From contig NXFV01000480.1 in assembly GCA_002803225.1 (NCBI GenBank), positions 1 through 50,404 of the forward strand: a stretch of DNA of 50,404 nt. Reading direction: 5' to 3'. Positions 33,184-42,808 of this stretch are shown here, piece by piece; position 1 is the first letter of the stretch, and each line of letters starts with the position of its first letter. Source of the stretch: Gamarada debralockiae. Lineage: Eukaryota; Ascomycota; Leotiomycetes; Helotiales; Hyphodiscaceae. The position numbers and the translations under genes were made by a program. The notes under the pieces are model-generated. The model did not search any database, had not been told where the DNA came from, and saw only the letters and a program-made list of their open reading frames with translations.

Positions 33184-34400
33184 CTATCTTGACCAGCCAA
33201 GATGTGGAGCCCAATTGAGAGTCTCATAAGGATCTCTATCGACCTGACTCACAGCAACCTCAAAATCAGTCGACAGGTCCTCCTCCCAGCCTCCCTCCAT
33301 CTCCACCTCCGCTATTTCAGCCTCAAGCTGCTTCGTTAACGCAGACTTCATTCTCTGCTCCAAGAACGCTCTCTCAGAGTTACTGTGAAAGGTGGTAATC
33401 ACAAACCTCCCATTCTCGATAGCGGCCAATGCTTCATGATGGCTCAACTCCCCAGTGACAAGTAAATCCACATCCAAGCCGTTCAACATGGATCCCGAAC
33501 CGACGCAGACACCCACAGAAGATATCTGAATGTCGTCCTTCTTGTTGTTGGGAACCGATTGAGGAAGTGCAACAGAAAGGGTTTGAACGCCGAGACCGGT
33601 TTTGATCAGATAGGCAAGACCTCGTAGGGTCTGGGGAGATTGAAAGCGCACGACACGGCCATAGCCAGAGTTTTCGAAGTCCTCCGGGGGGTCTTTGACG
33701 GGTGTAACTACGGAGCGCTCAACAACTGGAGTTTGGACAAGTCTGCTAACGTTAGATGTCGATTGCGAGATGGGGTAAGGGGTTCATACTGTGCTCCCTT
33801 GACTTCACCAATTATGATGTCAGCAAGCCAGTCATTAAGGCCGCCTGGTGCAGCATCTACAGCTGTGTGGGGACTGTAAACACTGATGCCTTCTTGAGCG
33901 AGACGGAGGAGGGAGTTTTGCTGGGTATTTTCCAAGGTCATGGATTTTAGCGCGCGGAAGATGATGGGATCTTATGAGGCGTCAATATTTGAACAGTTTA
34001 CGTTTCAGGAAAGAATAACTTACGATATGTGATGATGACGGAGTCTTTTCTTGAAATAGCTTCATCTGCAACCCCCTTTGTGAGGTCGATGGTCAGAAGC
34101 ACGGAGTTCTTGAGGTGGCCTGGTCTGTATGGTGCTTCGAGAAGGACTTTGATACATTTAGTAGACTGAATAAAACAGAATTCGGAGCTGGAACTGACGT
34201 CCAGTATTATCGAAGCTCTTGTCTGCAAGACTTTCCGGATATCTGTACGTGTGGTCAGTAGAACTTCCAAAACGCCAAACGCCAGGTTTGACTTACAGCT
34301 TTCTCATAGCCGTCACCACAGCCTGGCTGAAGGGCGAGACTTTTGCTGTGGAAGGCAACATCGTAGATATGGATCTCTTAATCACTCTTTGACAATTCAT
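33184..34400 (-). CDS. NIF3: NIF3 family (DUF34) metal-binding protein
   Basis: Five exons: 34297-34400 (or from 34361), 34199-34242, 34024-34146, 33790-33970 and 33184-33742. They encode 336 residues from the ATG at 34400 or 323 from that at 34361. NIF3/YbgI proteins form toroidal oligomers with a dinuclear metal site; their biochemical role is unsettled (GTP cyclohydrolase-like and metal-trafficking roles have been proposed). Family blocks in order: FDNTGLLLEAPY, KNSVLLTIDLTKGVADEAI, VIITYHPIIFRALK (metal-binding His), GISVYSPHTAVDAAPGGLNDWLA, VDLLVTGELSHHEAL and TTFHSNSERAFL (metal-binding His/Glu). All are present. The longer start adds MNCQRVIKRSIST, a basic, acid-free segment like a mitochondrial presequence. 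The 44-nt exon 2 is unusually small. Confidence 0.9.
33743..33789 (-). other. NIF3 intron 4
   Basis: 47 nt, GTATGA to AGCAG with a CTAAC branch site, phase 2. Joins GEVKGA(Q) to LVQTPVVERSVVTP. Confidence 0.82.
33971..34023 (-). other. NIF3 intron 3
   Basis: 53 nt, GTAAGT to ATAAG, phase 1, restoring the metal-site His codon (C|AT) in ITYHPIIF. Confidence 0.85.
34147..34198 (-). other. NIF3 intron 2
   Basis: 52 nt with donor GTCAGT and acceptor CAAAG, with ACTAAA as branch candidate, phase 1. Joins FDNTG to LLLEAPY exactly as in the family. Confidence 0.82.
34243..34296 (-). other. NIF3 intron 1
   Basis: 54 nt, GTAAGT to TACAG with ACTGAC upstream, phase 2. Joins AMRK(L) to YPESLADKS. Confidence 0.85.
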
Positions 34401-34586
34401 GACATTTTGAAAGTTTGGGAAAAATGGATGTCACGGAATTCGAATTGAATCACGCGTTCGAAGCGGCCGCTTGAGATTTTGTTTGCGGTGTTTGCATCAT
34501 CCATGAGATTTGATTTCGCATCATCATTTCGAAAACAACCTTTCCCACAACTCAAGCCACACAGCTCCTTACGGCTCCCTGCAGCA
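34401..34586. promoter_or_regulatory. Compact divergent promoter between NIF3 and BOL2
   Basis: Only 186 bp separates the outer start codons, so both core promoters must overlap or abut. No canonical TATA box stands out. Confidence 0.55.
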
Positions 34587-34992
34587 ATGGCAGAACCATC
34601 AGGTGTCACCGAAGCCTCCCTCAAAACCAAAATCATCGATCTGCTGCAGGCAACACATGTAGAAATCGAGGATATGTCAGGTACGTTTGCCCCACTATGC
34701 CCCTCTTCTTTCAACTCCTTTCTCGTGCGCTCGACGACTAAGCGTCTTTATAGGAGGCTGTGGCCAGGCATTTTCTGCAGTGATAGTATCGCCTCAATTC
34801 GAAAAGAAAACTACATTGGCACGACATCGATTGGTTAATAACGCGCTGAAGGCGGAGGTTGCAGCTATTCATGCTTGGACGCCGAAATGCTATACGCCAG
34901 AGCAGTGGGAGAAGCAGAGGCTGGAGGGGAATCAAGCTGTTGCGCCGGGGAAGGATACAACGGGAGAGGTAGTTAATGGAACTACGGCTTGA
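34587..34992 (+). CDS. BOL2: BolA-like protein of the BolA2/Fra2 type
   Basis: Exons 34587-34680 and 34754-34992 encode 110 residues. BolA2/Fra2 binds monothiol glutaredoxin around a shared [2Fe-2S] cluster in the cytosol and transmits iron status. The whole domain is visible: [21 protein letters not shown], then [35 protein letters not shown] and [14 protein letters not shown]. The conserved His in LARHR and the Cys of GCGQ mark the BolA2/Fra2 branch rather than the mitochondrial BolA1/3 types. A Gly/Thr/Val-rich tail of about 20 residues follows. An in-frame ATG further upstream (near 34503) could add a basic N-terminal extension; the start used here fits the usual short form. It is divergent from NIF3. 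Confidence 0.9.
34681..34753 (+). other. BOL2 intron
   Basis: 73 nt, GTACGT to TATAG with GACTAAG as branch candidate, phase 1. Joins EDMSG to GCGQAFSAV. Confidence 0.88.
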
Positions 34993-36154
34993 AGAAGTGG
35001 GCACATTGGATGAGAAGTAGAGCCACGGGATACTCGCCAAGATTGTGTGAGGGTAGTACACGGAGAAGTAGGGTGTGGGGCGTGATTGAAGGGACACAAA
35101 GGACGCGAGTATCTGGATTGTTCAATAGGATTGAGAGATTGTGCTGAGCCAGTTATTTGGATTGGACTTTGGATGGATTGAAGAATCATCCTCCGATTCT
35201 GTACCGTAGCTTGGCTTCCTTGGCAAGGCTGTAAGGCCAAGTCCGTAAAGAATCAGGGACATTCTTCTGGTCGCCTCAACCATACTCAGATCTATCATTA
35301 TGATCGTTCTCAACCTCCTGCAACTGGACCAATGTCTCGGTCCACGTGAACAACTCCCTCTTGCTAAGAATCCATCCATAGCTTCCCCGGCTATACCAAC
35401 TCCCTGGACCTTCGGACATTTCAATCAATGCCATGGATGTCTGTTCAGCTCTGCAGCACGGATAGGTCGTAATTTTGACGTGTCCATGGGATCGTGTCGA
35501 TGGCCGTACTCAGCAATTTACTTTGTTCACTCGCTGAGCAATAAGACTGAAAACTGCAACTGAAGACATGAATAGCACGATATTATAGAACTGCGAATCA
35601 TTACTACATGTTCAAATAAATACCTCAAACACAAATTACTTACTGCAGTCCTCGAATAAGCGCTCTCTTCTGCATCTGTTCGAGCTTCGACAAATAGCCG
35701 ACGAAGATTTGGGAGGTTTGCCTGGGTGGATTTGATCAGACTCATGGGTTTTGTAATTGGGGAAAGATATATCTTCTTACCATGATAGAATCTGTTTTTC
35801 AATTAATAGTTCCAGCGTTTCAAATCACATGAGTTTGCAGGGAGGTCCAAGTGAGGTTAAGAGTGGCCTTCAAAGCACACGCCCCTTGTTCATCCCTCCC
35901 TCGCTAGTGAAAGCGCACCAAGTTACGTTTGGAGACCAGGCTGACAACTATCACCTCCCACTTCAACAAACAACTCCTTTCCAACGATTGCGCGAAGACC
36001 TCGAACCGCACAAAGAGGTACTATCTCTTTTCTGTCTCACATCCCGACCCTCGAATGCCCAGGACGATTTGCACAAAGCTGCAGCTACACCGTACAACGA
36101 AAGAAGCCACAGGCGTATGAGGGGCACAACCTCAAATCGCCATCTGTGTGAGCG
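34993..36154. other. Intergenic: BOL2 3' flank and AP-1 beta upstream region
   Basis: 1.16 kb without a recognisable gene. Short frames on both strands lack domain character. Everything from about 35800 on should be AP-1 beta promoter or leader. Confidence 0.5.
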
Positions 36155-38530
36155 ATGGCGGTGAACAGGATCAAAGGGGCCTTTGCGGCACCCAGAAAAG
36201 GCGAAACATTTGAGCTGAGAGCTGGTTTGGTGTCACAATATGCGTACGAGCGCAAAGAGGCGATTCAGAAGACCATCATGTCCATGACCTTGGGCAAGGA
36301 TGTGTCTGCGCTGTTTCCGGATGTGCTGAAGAATATCGCTACGTCGGATTTGGATCAGAAGAAGCTGGTGTATTTGTATTTGATGTATGTCCAGCCTGTA
36401 CAATGGTTGATTTGAAAGACGGTTTGCTAACTTGCCTTGCTAGGAACTACGCCAAATCGCATCCAGATCTATGTATCCTGGCTGTCAACACCTTCGTTCA
36501 AGATTCAGAAGATCCGAATCCGCTGGTACGAGCACTCGCGATTAGGACTATGGGTTGCATCAGGGTGGATAAGATGGTCGATTATATGGAGGAACCACTA
36601 CGGAAAACTTTACGAGACGAATCTCCTTACGTTCGTAAGACCGCTGCTATCTGCGTTGCGAAACTCTTCGATCTGAATCCCACAATGTGTCTTGAGAATG
36701 GCTTCCTGGAGACTCTCCAAGAGATGATTGGAGATCCTAATCCAATGGTGGTGGCCAACTCTGTGACTGCACTGGTTGAGATCAATGAATCGGCGCCTGA
36801 GACAAAGGCTTTCCGTGTGACACCGGCAAGTTTGAAGAGAATGCTCATGGCATTGAGCGAATGTACGGAATGGGGACGAGTAACGATCTTGACGACATTG
36901 GCCGAATACAAGGCCACAGATGTCAAGGAGTCGGAGCATATCTGCGAAAGGATCTCGCCGCAATTCCAACATGTAAACCCTAGTGTGGTACTGGCAGCGG
37001 TGAAGGTGGTATTTTTGCATATGAAGCACATTAACCAAGATTTAGCAAACCAATACTTGAAGAAGATGGCTCCTCCTTTGGGTATGTGTAAAGTCGGCCG
37101 TCCATGAAGAGCTTTTACTGACCATATTAGTTACCCTCGTTGCTTCAGCTCCAGAAGTCCAGTATGTTGCATTACGGAACATTGACTTACTACTGCAAGC
37201 CAAGCCAGACATTCTGAGCAAAGAGCTTAGAGTATTCTTCTGCAAGTACAATGATCCTCCATATGTCAAACTTCAGAAACTGGAGATTATGGTCCGGATA
37301 GCAAACGACAAGAATGTCGATCAGCTATTAGCCGAATTGAAGGAGTACGCTTTAGAAGTCGACATGGACTTTGTTCGAAGGGCTGTCAAAGCCATTGGAC
37401 AAGCAGCCATCAAGATTGAGAGTGCCAGCGAGAAGTGTGTGAACACTCTCCTCGATCTTATCGCTACCAAAGTCAACTACGTTGTCCAGGAGGCAATCGT
37501 TGTGATTAAGGACATCTTCCGAAAGTACCCTGGCTACGAAGGTATCATCCCTACACTCTGCAAATACATCGACGAATTGGATGAGCCGAATGCACGAGGC
37601 TCCTTGATCTGGATTGTTGGAGAGTACGCGGAGAAGATCAGCAATGCCGACGAGATCCTCTCTGGCTTTGTGGAAGGATTTATGGAAGAGTTCACGCAAA
37701 CCCAGCTGCAGATCCTGACTGCAGTCGTAAAGCTCTTTTTGAAGAAGCCAGACAACAACCAAGGCCTCGTTCAGAAGGTTTTACAAGCGGCGACGGCTGA
37801 AAACGACAACCCCGACATCAGAGATCGAGCGTATGTGTACTGGCGATTACTTTCCGGTGACCTCCAAGTGGCAAAGGTAAGCTCCATTCCCTATTCTCGG
37901 TCCAGCAAAAGCTAAGAACACCAGAACATTATCCTCTCCGACAAACCCCCCATCACCACAACAATGAATTCTCTCCCACCAGCGCTCCTCGAGCAACTCC
38001 TCAACGAACTCTCCACACTCGCCTCAGTCTACCACAAACCACCTGAGACGTTCGTCGGCCACGGCCGCTACGGAGCCGATGCCATCCAACACGCAGCAAT
38101 CCAAGAGCAGCGCCAAAACGCAGTCGACAACCCTATCGCAGCCGCCGTCGTCGCCGCTCAAAACGGCAGCGGCCAGAACAACGCCGAGAACCTCCTGGAC
38201 ATTGATTTCGACGGCGCAGCACCTGCTTCAGCCGACGCTCCTCCAATGGGCGGTGCTTCTGGCTTGGAAGGACTTGGAGGCACGCCACAGCGAGTCGCTA
38301 GCCCCGCAGTTGGTGCTCCGGCGCCGGCGAGCAGCATGGACGATATGATGGGCTTGTTTGACACCAATGGTTCGAATTCGGTGGCTGGAGCAGGTATGGG
38401 AGCGATGCAGAATGATATGATGAACGGTTTTGCGGGACTGGATTTGAGTGGTGCTAGTGAACCGCCTCCGCCTCAACAGCAATTGGGTGGAGCGAAGAAG
38501 ACGAATGAGGACTTACTTGGCATGTTTTAG
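36155..38530 (+). CDS. APL2: AP-1 clathrin adaptor complex beta subunit
   Basis: Exons 36155-36384, 36444-37081, 37131-37876 and 37925-38530 encode 739 residues, the usual fungal AP-1 beta length. With gamma, mu and sigma chains it forms the AP-1 coat adaptor at the trans-Golgi and endosomes. The N-terminal trunk is a textbook adaptin solenoid: [75 protein letters not shown]. It continues with [38 protein letters not shown] and [20 protein letters not shown]. After residue about 590 comes an Ala/Pro/Gly-rich hinge with a clathrin-box-like LLDIDF. The chain ends NEDLLGMF with no beta-ear domain, as in other fungal AP-1 beta chains. AP-2 beta is the less likely alternative. Confidence 0.92.
36385..36443 (+). 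other. AP-1 beta intron 1
   Basis: 59 nt, GTATGT to GCTAG with a GCTAAC branch site, phase 2. Joins LVYLYLM to NYAKSHPD. Confidence 0.9.
37082..37130 (+). other. AP-1 beta intron 2
   Basis: 49 nt, GTATGT to ATTAG with a TACTGAC branch site, phase 1. Joins KKMAPPL to [15 protein letters not shown]. Confidence 0.9.
37877..37924 (+). other. AP-1 beta intron 3
   Basis: 48 nt, GTAAGC to ACCAG with a GCTAAG branch site, phase 0. Joins SGDLQVAK to [10 protein letters not shown]. Confidence 0.88.
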
Positions 38531-38649
38531 ATGTATGGTTTTTAGGGAGCGAGGAAAAGAATGGGCATTGGTCTCTAGGCTGACTGATTGATGCATTGTG
38601 AAACGCTGAATGATATTTTTCCATTGTAGCCATGTTCTCACTGCTTTTG

Positions 38650-38817
38650 GAACGATTGAAGTCCGCTCCGGATTATAGCTGAACGAGCTAAAATTTCGTC
38701 TGCTGAATCTTGCTGAGCGAATTCGTTTGCGTATTATGTTCATCATAACGTTACAATATCCATACACCATTTCCATGGCCAACACCGGGCATCCATCCCA
38801 TAGCATTACAATCGTTC
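38650..38817. repeat. GAACGATT-family motifs in the AP-1 beta / HIRIP3 convergent gap
   Basis: Exact copies at 38650-38657 (GAACGATT) and 38810-38817 (AATCGTTC, 3 nt beyond the HIRIP3-like stop codon). AGCTGAACGAGCT at about 38678-38690 is a related palindrome-like variant. Same motif family as the array after VPS51. Confidence 0.65.
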
Positions 38818-38819
38818 AT

Positions 38820-40431
38820 CTAATCTGAATCACTCTCATCCTCGTCCCCTAAAAACGCTAACTCCTGCTTCGCTCTAGCAGCTTTACTTGGCTTCTCACT
38901 CGTACTTCGACTCCTCTTTCCTCCCCCAGCATTACTTCCACCCTCACCATCCTCATCATCATCCTCCTCCTCAACACTACTCTCCTTCAAACTCTTCCTC
39001 TGTCCCCTATTCCTCCTCCCACCCTCCAACCCCCAACTCTTCTCCCCCTCCTTCACAGCCTCCAAATCCGCCTGCAACTCCCTCAACTCCCTAATCTCCT
39101 TCGCCCGCTGCTCGCTAAACCGTCCCGTCATCCCAATACCCTTCAACATGCCTTGCAAATGCCTGATCTTGCCCTTACTATCCTCTCCATACTGCTTCAA
39201 TTCAAAAGCCCAGATTTTGCGTACCCCGCATTTCACAAGCTGCGATTGCAGGGTCTTGATGAGGGCTTCGTTGGGGGAAAGTTCTTTGGCTTCTTTGGCT
39301 GTGGATTTGGGTTTCGTCGTCTTGGTGCTGGTGGTGGAGGGGGAGGATTTGGATTTTCGGCCGCGTTTCTTGGGCTTCGGCGCTTCGTCTAGGACGATTG
39401 ACATTTCGGAGGAATCGGAGTCATTGGCTCTGATGTCCGCTTTGGTGTCCGTTCTGTCATCTTCTTCGTCGTCTGGGACTGTAGATTTGGATTGACTATG
39501 TCGTGGGAGCGATTGAGATTTCGACTTTTCGGGGGAGGTGGACGTCTTCTTTGTAGGTTTCTCCTCCTCAGATTCTCCGTCTGACTCGACTACCGTCTCC
39601 TTGGACTTGCGTTTGCTATTAGTAGCTTTCTTCTTCCGTGCTTCGTCTTCAGAGGGCTCGTCGTCTGAATCAACTACTGTCTCCCTGGACTTCCGCTTAT
39701 TAACATCCTTTGCTTTCTTGCCCTTTTTGGGGGGTGCAGATGCGGCTTCGCTATCCTCGGCATCACTCACAGCCTCCTCACTGGTATCATCATCCTCGGA
39801 CTCGTCCTTTGCCTTCTTCTTGGTTTGGCGCTTAGGTGCAGCTTTTGGCTTGGACTTGGGTTTGGGTTTGGATTTAGGTGTAGCCTTCTTCTTAGATTTT
39901 GGCGCGTCGCTGATATCAGAATCGTCGAATTCGGAGGCTAGACTCTCTTCATCATCAGACAATTCGCTTGGTTCCTTTTCTAGCTCATCATCTTCTTCCT
40001 CCTCTGATGGTGGTGTGGCTTCCTTCTTTCGGCGCTTTATAGGACGCGATTTATCCACTTGCGCGGCGCGTTTCTTTGCTTCCTTGATAGGGGCGGCTTG
40101 CTTTTTGACAGGTTTGGGAGTTATTTCGATGGTCGCGGCAGGCTGCTGCTCCTTTGCATCCAGTAACTCAGCCTAGTTGAACGATTAGCAACAGTACGCC
40201 CAATCGAGCGCAGAGCCAGGTCCAAAATCCACATACTGCATTTGCTTGGATAAACTGTTTGCTCTTAGACTTCCAAGCCTCCGTTACGAAGAATCCTTCA
40301 TCGAGTTCGAGCGATTCTACAACCCTATCGCGAATGTACCGGACCGTAAGAGACTCTTCTTTTCCGCTGTCGATAGTCTCTTGAATAGCAGCGCGCAGCG
40401 CGGACTCGATTTCTTTAGTCGAAGGCGCCAT
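38820..40431 (-). CDS. HIRIP3-like histone chaperone with DEK-C-like N-terminus
   Basis: Exons 40237-40431 and 38820-40172 encode 515 residues. The N-terminal 65 residues (MAPSTKEIESALRAAIQETI ... EAWKSKSKQFIQ) resemble the DEK C-terminal-type helical domain found at the start of HIRIP3 proteins. The long middle is Lys/Ser/Glu/Asp-rich and disordered, with repeated KRKS(R/K)ETVV(D/E)SD blocks. The conserved C-terminal block ALIKTLQSQLVKCGVRKIWA, GKIRHLQGMLKGIGMTGRFS and AKEIRELRELQADLEAV matches the HIRIP3 region. Beyond it is an acidic end (SSVEEEDDDEDGE, ELAFLGDEDESDSD) typical of H2A-H2B chaperones of the CHZ/HIRIP3 type. A nuclear role is inferred from this layout. A GAACGATT motif lies 7 nt before the ATG and another in the intron. 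Confidence 0.75.
40173..40236 (-). other. HIRIP3-like gene intron
   Basis: 64 nt, GTATGT to ACTAG with a GCTAAT branch-like site, phase 0. The AATCGTTC motif (40179-40186) sits between branch site and acceptor. Confidence 0.85.
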
Positions 40432-41138
40432 TTCGAGTGAACGATTCAATTGCGGAATGTCGATGGGACCACGAGGCTGAGGAAGTCGCGTGTGTCGCGG
40501 GAAACAATTTTAGCGCGAAATCAATTGTTGATCTCGTTTGGACGATGGCACATTTGCACTGCCCACTCTCATGGAATGACAATATCCTGAATTATCCGGC
40601 CTATTTGAGTGAGTAGATCCTGAATTGCTCGGTTAATTTAAACAATTGAGCCCTGTATTACACTCTCTACTGTACTTTAAGCCTTGGATTATCCTACAGT
40701 ATGTCAGTATTTCGCTATCCATCTCCATGGCTGCTACATTAGACCCTGGATGCGCCTTTGATTTGAACGATTGCCCTGGTCGACCCAGATCGCTCAAACG
40801 GTTTGGCTGATTGAGATGGGAGAAATTGTTCTTGGTCTCTACGAGCCACCTAAATGAACACCTCAACGCCGCTTTACCAAGACGCACACAAATGCTATTG
40901 GTGGTCGCTTTTGCCATGTTTCTACCAGACTGGTATGAGTGGGAAGTATTCCCCATTGTCGGTACCGTGATATAGTCTCCCTAGCTGCCATACAGCCAAA
41001 ATTATCATCATCTTACTGGCCGCCGAGCAAGCTCTCTGCCTCACCCTCAGCTGTTCTATTTTCCGAAGTCTCTACTACACGCGCGAGTTTCCATTGCAGC
41101 CTGATCTTCTTTCATTTTCGTGGTTTCAGCGGCAAGGC
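40432..41138. promoter_or_regulatory. Divergent promoter region of the HIRIP3-like and kinase genes, with repeat motifs
   Basis: 707 bp. GAACGATT occurs at 40439-40446, immediately before the HIRIP3-like ATG, and at 40765-40772. A degenerate unit TGAATTG ... CAATTGA (40621-40649) with ATTATCCGG shortly before it resembles the weaker units and linkers of the 24.6-25.0 kb array. The rest shows no coding signal. Confidence 0.6.
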
Positions 41139-42218
41139 ATGGCTCAAAGGGTAGTCGACGAGCCTGATGCTACCAATGCAACCGGCATTACGGCCTTCAA
41201 GAATGACCCATATAAGCATCTGGACCACCTCGGCCATGGTGCCTATGGATATGTTGACAAAGTGCAGGCTATTCTAATGGAGGATCTATCACCACCAGCG
41301 GAGTATGCCCGGAAGGTGATTCGAATCAGAGCTGGATGGAACAGAGAAAACCAATTACGGAGCGCTCGAAATGAGTTCAAGATACTCAATCGGCTGAAAC
41401 ACGATCACATCGTGAGCGTTCTCGACATATATCAGCACAAGAACAACCTAAATATCATCATGGGAGAGGTTGCTGATTCCGATCTTGCTGAATATATTCT
41501 GAATGTCGATAGCCTCGATTCGGAAGATCCACGCAAGGCCGCTCTGCGGGAAACAATGCAAGCTTGGCCTGGCTGTTTGATCCAGGCTATTGATTACCTG
41601 CACGAGATGAAGGTCAAACACAAGGATATCAAGCCGGCCAATATTTTAGTCATGAGAGGACAAGTGCTCCTTGCAGATTTTGGTATTTCGAAAGATTTGA
41701 TCGACCAGGAGACGACGGCTTCGCTTAGTTCGAATGGTGATATTGGCACTCGTATGTATTGCGCACCAGAAGTTCTCTCGGAAGGCCACAGCCGTGGACG
41801 AGCAGCAGATATTTATTCCTTGGGCTGTGTGTTCCTAGAAATGTCTACAATTCTTCTGGCACAGAAAGGAAGCCTCGAAAAGTGGTCTAGCCATCGAGAA
41901 CTCAGCGGTTCACGTCTCTACTCGACCTGTGGCCCTCAAATTTTGCAGTGGATTCGATACTTAAGGAGTCATCGTGTCGCGCATCTACGCTTGTGGCACG
42001 AGCAGGGGATAAAAATTGAAGGAAGTGGAGTAAGGGAAGTAACAACATCACCAACATGGCAGGGACTTGCGGTCGCCGATATGAGCTTTCTTATGCTCGA
42101 TCCAAATTCCAAGACACGAATTACAGCTCGACAAATGGTCGCGCAATTACAAGTTCCGGACTCTAGCTTTTTCAGAATCAAGAGGAAGAGCTGTGATCGC
42201 GTTCCCCGTGGCGATTAA
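41139..42218 (+). CDS. Divergent serine/threonine protein kinase
   Basis: An open frame of 359 residues from the ATG at 41139. A full kinase fold is visible: glycine loop LGHGAYGYVDKV (about 31-42), catalytic Lys about 59 (YARKVIRIR), catalytic loop HKDIKPANIL (Asp about 163; HKD instead of HRD), ADFGIS (Asp about 180) and CAPEV. A DIYSLGCVFLEM helix follows, so catalysis is plausible. The C-lobe and the 'WQGLAVADMSFLMLDPNSKTRI' stretch are of the kind found in lineage-expanded fungal kinases, not in a named conserved family. The frame ends SFFRIKRKSCDRVPRGD. A short intron (42208-42250) would replace the last residues with a C-terminal exon to 42363 (393 residues in total; see findings). Substrate and pathway are unknown. 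Confidence 0.8.
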   Translation: MAQRVVDEPDATNATGITAFKNDPYKHLDHLGHGAYGYVDKVQAILMEDLSPPAEYARKVIRIRAGWNRENQLRSARNEFKILNRLKHDHIVSVLDIYQHKNNLNIIMGEVADSDLAEYILNVDSLDSEDPRKAALRETMQAWPGCLIQAIDYLHEMKVKHKDIKPANILVMRGQVLLADFGISKDLIDQETTASLSSNGDIGTRMYCAPEVLSEGHSRGRAADIYSLGCVFLEMSTILLAQKGSLEKWSSHRELSGSRLYSTCGPQILQWIRYLRSHRVAHLRLWHEQGIKIEGSGVREVTTSPTWQGLAVADMSFLMLDPNSKTRITARQMVAQLQVPDSSFFRIKRKSCDRVPRGD

Positions 42219-42363
42219 TCCTAATCTGCCTATTCACTCATTTTACAGAGGTTTCTTCCTCCACGATTTCCCATTGGATCTTGAAGAAGCACTGCGTACG
42301 GAGGCTGCGCCGACCTGGGAGGAAGCGAAGAGGTTGTGGCTTCGATCTCATATGTGGTGGTGA
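42219..42363 (+). other. Possible last exon of the kinase gene
   Basis: From 42251 a frame encoding FFLHDFPLDLEEALRTEAA and ending in HMWW stops at 42361-42363. Its coherent codon use and a GTGGCG...CAGAG intron with a CTAAT branch site make it a candidate exon. The donor is weak. Confidence 0.35.
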
Positions 42364-42808
42364 GCAGGAGAAGTCGGAGTAAGAATTTCTGGGGCAAATA
42401 CAAGCGGTCGACTGTTTCTTAACATTCTAAGAGGACGTGCTGAGCGAGAAGATTGAAATTTTTTGAACAGCCCCCAGATGGCTGCAACTCCGCTATTTAT
42501 TGCTCATGGTCGCGGAGGCATCGAAGGACTTGCCTAGTCTCTAGTCTCAACGCAGCTCCCCTGTCGGCAGAAGACTTTTATGCGAGCTCATGGATTTGAT
42601 GGGTAAGAGGCCAAACGAGCCTCCTACTTATAATGGTAGTTAATCATGTGGCGTTTTAGTGCACGTGATGTCGAGTCTAGTTCTGTCCAGGGGGTGTCTT
42701 TTCGTCGCGTATCTGACGCGTTCAACATCCCGGATTGATCACCATTTCACATCCGCCATTTTCTCCAATTAACTCATTGTCACATACTAAAGTCGAAGCG
42801 CCAAAACC
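42364..42808. promoter_or_regulatory. Upstream region of the 42809 gene
   Basis: 445 bp with no coding signal. CACGTG occurs at 42662-42667, 142 bp before the start codon. Confidence 0.45.

Noticed and set aside
36155..38530. Beta-adaptin of AP-2 rather than AP-1
   Set aside because: The sequence follows the fungal AP-1/2 beta-type trunk closely and ends after a short hinge without an ear; AP-1 is the better fit, though not strictly proven.
39538..40176. Serine-rich 212-codon plus-strand frame
   Set aside because: It is the complement of the Lys/Glu/Asp/Ser-rich coding region of the HIRIP3-like gene.
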